Assembly (NCBI GenBank): GCA_900551945.1
Contig: URYE01000095.1
Location: 1 to 7,833, forward strand
Direction: 5' to 3'
From: an uncultured Eubacterium sp.
GTDB taxonomy: Bacteria > Bacillota > Clostridia > Lachnospirales > Lachnospiraceae
DNA length: 7,833 bases
The notes below the pieces were generated by a model. The model ran no database searches and had not been told where the DNA came from. It was given only the letters and a program-made list of their open reading frames with translations. Position 1 is the first letter of the stretch, and each line of letters opens with the position of its first letter. A program made the position numbers and the translations under genes. Positions 5,203 through 7,833 of the stretch are shown here, piece after piece.

Positions 5203-7455
5203 ATGAGACAAGTTTATGATTTGAATTTTAAGTGGGCATTTTCTAAAGAGGCTGAAAGTGTACCAGAAACAATGCCTGAAAAGTGGAATTGGGTAAATCT
5301 TCCACATACATGGAATGCTATTGATGGACAAGATGGTGGTTCTGATTATTACAGAGGAACAGCATATTATGCAAAGAAATTTGAACGTATAGACCTTACA
5401 GAAGGAAAGGATGATTCAGATAAGATTTATTATCTTGAATTTTTGGGAGCTAATGCTTCAGCAACAGTATATGTAAATGGTAAGAAGTTAGCACATCACG
5501 ATGGTGGTTATTCAACATTTAGAGTAAATATTACTGATGTAATGGACAATGAAAACTTAGTTGTTGTAGCTGTTGATAACTCAGCGAATAAGAGAGTATA
5601 TCCTCAAAAGGCAGATTTCACTTTCTATGGCGGACTTTACAGAAAAGTTTCTATTATTAGTGTTGAAAAATCACATTTTGACCTTGATTATTATGGTGGC
5701 CCTGGAATTAAAGTTACACCAATATTAGATGGAACTACAGCTAATGTTGAAACAGAAGCATTTGTTACAAACGGACAGGCTGGACAGAAGCTTCGTTATA
5801 CAATAAAAGACGCAGAAGGTAATGTATTAGAAACAAAAGAACTTGGCGTTGAAGAAAAAAAGACTTCATTTGAAATTAAAGATGTTCATCGTTGGAATGG
5901 TGTTAAAGACCCATATTTATACACAGCAGAAATCGAACTTGTAGATGGTGAAGAAGTAATTGACAAGGTTTCAACACGTTTTGGTTGTAGAGAATTTGCA
6001 ATTGACCCAGAAAAAGGATTTTTCCTTAATGGTGTATCATATCCATTACATGGTGTATCAAGACATCAGGATAGATGGGGAATTGGTAATGCACTTCTTC
6101 CAGAACACCATGAAGAAGATATAGAACTTATCATGGAGCTTGGTGCAAATACAATTCGTCTTGCACATTATCAGCATGACCAGTATTTCTATGATTTATG
6201 TGATGAAAAAGGTCTTGTAATCTGGGCTGAAATTCCTTACATTTCAAATCATATGCCAACAGGTCGTGAAAATACTATTTCTCAGATGAAAGAACTTGTT
6301 ATTCAGAATTACAATCATGCTAGTATTGTAGTATGGGGACTTTCAAATGAAATTACAATGAACGGTGATTCTGACGAAGATTTAAGAGAAAATCACGTTA
6401 TCTTAAATGATATGGTTCATGAAATGGATAAGACAAGACTTACAACTATGGCAGTTGTTTCAATGTGTGATATCAATGACCCTTATCTTGAAATTCCAGA
6501 TTGTATATCATACAACCATTACTTCGGCTGGTATGGCGGAGATACTTCTATGAACGGCCCTTGGTTTGATGAATTCCACAAGGTTCACCCTAACATTGCA
6601 ATTGGTATGAGTGAATATGGTTGTGAAGCTCTTAATTGGCATACATCTGACCCACAACAGGGAGATTACACAGAAGAATATCAAGCATACTACCATGAAG
6701 AACTTATTAAGCAGTTATTTACAAGACCATATATCTGGTCAACACACGTTTGGAATATGTTTGACTTTGGCTGTGACGGTAGAGATGAAGGTGGCGAAAG
6801 CGGACAGAACCACAAAGGTCTTGTTACATTTGATAGAAAGTATAAGAAAGATTCATTCTATGCTTATAAGGCTTGGCTTTCAGATGAACCATTTGTACAT
6901 ATCTGCGGTAAACGTTATGTAGACAGAGTTGAAGATGTTACAAAGGTAACAGTTTACTCTAATCAGCAGTATGTTGAACTTTTTGCAAATGGCGAAAGTC
7001 TTGGAAAGAAAGAAGCACCAGAACATTTCTTCTATTTTGAAGTTCCAAATGCTGGTACAACAAAGTTAGAAGCAGTTGCAGGAGATTGCAAAGACGAGAG
7101 TGTTATCAATAAGGTTGATAAGTTTAATGAAGCTTACCGCTTAAAGGAAAAGGGTGCAATCCTTAACTGGTTTGATATTACAGCACCAGAAGGATACTAT
7201 TCATTAAATGATAGAATTGATGTTATTATGTCAAGTGAAGAAGGCAAAAAGGTTATGGGAAAGATGTTTGCTAAGTTGTCAAAGGGCAAAGATGGAGAAG
7301 CAACTGGCATGACTATATCGGATAAAATGATGAAGATGATGGGAAGCTTTACACTTATTAGACTTACAAGTATGATGGGTGTTATGGGCGGAACAGCTAC
7401 TAAGGAAGAACTTTTAGATATTAATGCTCAATTAAATAAGATTAAAAAAGCATAA
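5203..7455 (+). CDS. Glycoside hydrolase family 2, probable beta-glucuronidase (or beta-galactosidase)
   Basis: A 750-residue retaining glycosidase of family GH2. Residues about 1-155 form the sugar-binding jelly-roll domain (LPHTWN, YYRGTAYYAKKF, YVNGKKLAHHDGGYSTF). An immunoglobulin-like domain follows, about 160-265, then the TIM barrel, about 270-560. In the barrel, E383 (WGLSNEI) is the predicted acid/base and E471 (MSEYGCEAL) the nucleophile. The NxK motif linked with glucuronide recognition reads N536-H537-K538, but many GH2 beta-galactosidases also have N-x-K-G here, so specificity is open. A further beta-sandwich, about 575-625, and a helical methionine-rich tail, about 665-750, complete it. 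There is no signal peptide, so it acts in the cytoplasm and needs imported substrate. AAAGGA (5188-5193) precedes the ATG by 9 nt. It has its own promoter and is probably a single-gene unit. GH2 is certain; the exact sugar is not. Confidence 0.93.
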   Translation: MRQVYDLNFKWAFSKEAESVPETMPEKWNWVNLPHTWNAIDGQDGGSDYYRGTAYYAKKFERIDLTEGKDDSDKIYYLEFLGANASATVYVNGKKLAHHDGGYSTFRVNITDVMDNENLVVVAVDNSANKRVYPQKADFTFYGGLYRKVSIISVEKSHFDLDYYGGPGIKVTPILDGTTANVETEAFVTNGQAGQKLRYTIKDAEGNVLETKELGVEEKKTSFEIKDVHRWNGVKDPYLYTAEIELVDGEEVIDKVSTRFGCREFAIDPEKGFFLNGVSYPLHGVSRHQDRWGIGNALLPEHHEEDIELIMELGANTIRLAHYQHDQYFYDLCDEKGLVIWAEIPYISNHMPTGRENTISQMKELVIQNYNHASIVVWGLSNEITMNGDSDEDLRENHVILNDMVHEMDKTRLTTMAVVSMCDINDPYLEIPDCISYNHYFGWYGGDTSMNGPWFDEFHKVHPNIAIGMSEYGCEALNWHTSDPQQGDYTEEYQAYYHEELIKQLFTRPYIWSTHVWNMFDFGCDGRDEGGESGQNHKGLVTFDRKYKKDSFYAYKAWLSDEPFVHICGKRYVDRVEDVTKVTVYSNQQYVELFANGESLGKKEAPEHFFYFEVPNAGTTKLEAVAGDCKDESVINKVDKFNEAYRLKEKGAILNWFDITAPEGYYSLNDRIDVIMSSEEGKKVMGKMFAKLSKGKDGEATGMTISDKMMKMMGSFTLIRLTSMMGVMGGTATKEELLDINAQLNKIKKA

Positions 7456-7483
7456 GTTTAGGTTGTGTATTTTAGGTTTTGAA

Positions 7484-7648
7484 GATATCAGTAGTATATA
7501 AACACACACACCAGTAAAAGTACAATCAACTATATTTGTATGCCCTCATCGAACAAGGGTGTTCGCTGTTGGCATACAAATATAGCTTCTTGTTCTTTTA
7601 ATGGTGCATTTAGTTTATATACTACTGATATCTTACGAAAGTTTTTTG
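7484..7648 (+). repeat. Long three-stem hairpin element, copy 2
   Basis: This is the second copy of the 4731-4899 element, 28 nt after the GH2 stop codon. The outer stem is a perfect 20-bp pairing of GATATCAGTAGTATATAAAC (7484-7503) with 7613-7632. The middle stem, ACCAGTAAAAG (7510-7520) with CTTTTAATGGT (7595-7605), and the internal loop ACACAC/GCATTTA are identical to copy 1. The inner stem is a perfect 15 bp, CTATATTTGTATGCC (7530-7544) with 7571-7585. The apical hairpin is CGAAC-AAGGGT-GTTCG (7550-7565), and the tail is TTACGAAAGTTTTTTG (7633-7648). No other terminator follows the GH2 gene, so this element probably forms the 3' end of its mRNA. Confidence 0.85.
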
Positions 7649-7731
7649 GACTACCCCTTGTATAAAGTTTGAATGTGTTAAGGGAATTAACTTTTATTAC
7701 TTGTATTGAAAATGTTAACAGTTTACGTTTG

Positions 7732-7760
7732 TTGCTTATATTGATAAAAAAAGTAATAAT
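7732..7760 (+). promoter_or_regulatory. Weak promoter candidate at the right edge
   Basis: TTGCTT (7732-7737) and AATAAT (7755-7760) are 17 bp apart and would point to a gene starting beyond the window. The match is modest for AT-rich DNA. Elsewhere in 7649-7833 I see only small palindromes (GTTAA/TTAAC at 7677-7691 and TGTTAACA at 7713-7720). ATG codons at 7759 and 7785 reach stops within six codons. No gene is supported here. Confidence 0.2.
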
Positions 7761-7833
7761 GGTTGGCTTGGATTAAGGGAGTAGATGACTTTGGTATAAA
7801 TTGTGTTGTTAGGTTAAGTGCTGAACTGGGAAC

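Noticed and set aside
6611..6922. Plus-strand open frame of 103 codons inside the GH2 gene
   Set aside because: It is a shifted frame across the catalytic barrel that includes the nucleophile and NxK region; the GH2 frame is intact and family-like, so this is a by-product.
4731..7648. The two hairpin elements as ends of a composite transposon around the GH2 gene
   Set aside because: They are direct, not inverted, copies, no transposase is present, and no target duplication is visible; recombination between them is possible, but a transposon is not supported.
7728..7833. Minus-strand open frame running in from the right edge (about 35 codons)
   Set aside because: It is short, has no recognisable domain and no terminator after it; chance openness is likely. 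A gene outside the window could still extend here.

Overview
The window looks like a piece of a low-GC Firmicutes chromosome, most likely a gut or rumen Lachnospiraceae relative (Roseburia/Eubacterium/Butyrivibrio type). This is inferred from the AT-rich intergenic DNA, strong GGAGG-type ribosome binding sites, a YesN-like response regulator, a TRAP operon and a cytoplasmic glycoside hydrolase family 2 (GH2) enzyme. No gene in the window fixes the species. All recognisable intact genes are on the + strand.

Layout. Positions 1-291 hold two stem-loops with a T-run at the left edge, then the promoter of a response regulator. Positions 292-1107 encode a REC + AraC-type response regulator with an Asn/Asp-rich linker; its sensor kinase is not in the window. 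Positions 1108-1809 have no intact gene. They hold an extended -10 promoter, a very strong terminator, a start-less fragment of a DUF2798 membrane protein, a 16-bp inverted repeat flanking that fragment, and the control region of the next operon with direct repeats 21 bp apart. Positions 1810-4631 are a complete TRAP transporter operon (dctP-dctQ-dctM, genes abutting or overlapping) closed by a perfect terminator. Positions 4632-5202 hold a long hairpin element, a degenerate direct repeat, a G-rich stretch, and a promoter with a 14-bp palindrome over its -35 region. Positions 5203-7455 encode a 750-residue GH2 enzyme, probably a beta-glucuronidase (beta-galactosidase is the alternative), with an unusual methionine-rich C-terminal module. 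Positions 7456-7833 hold a second copy of the hairpin element and then no supported gene.

How the genes may work together (inference). The TRAP system should import an organic acid such as a uronate or uronide. The GH2 enzyme has no signal peptide, so it would act on an imported glycoside inside the cell. The response regulator is the obvious candidate activator: the 21-bp direct-repeat spacing next to the TRAP promoter suits a dimeric AraC-type protein, and a weaker pair with the same spacing lies before the GH2 promoter.

Most notable signal. Two ~165-bp elements (4731-4899 and 7484-7648) fold into the same three-stem hairpin. Their outer stem differs by compensatory base changes, while two 21-nt blocks, an internal loop and a 3' tail ending in six T are (nearly) identical. 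This is direct evidence that the fold is maintained. I cannot assign it to a named RNA or repeat family from the sequence alone.
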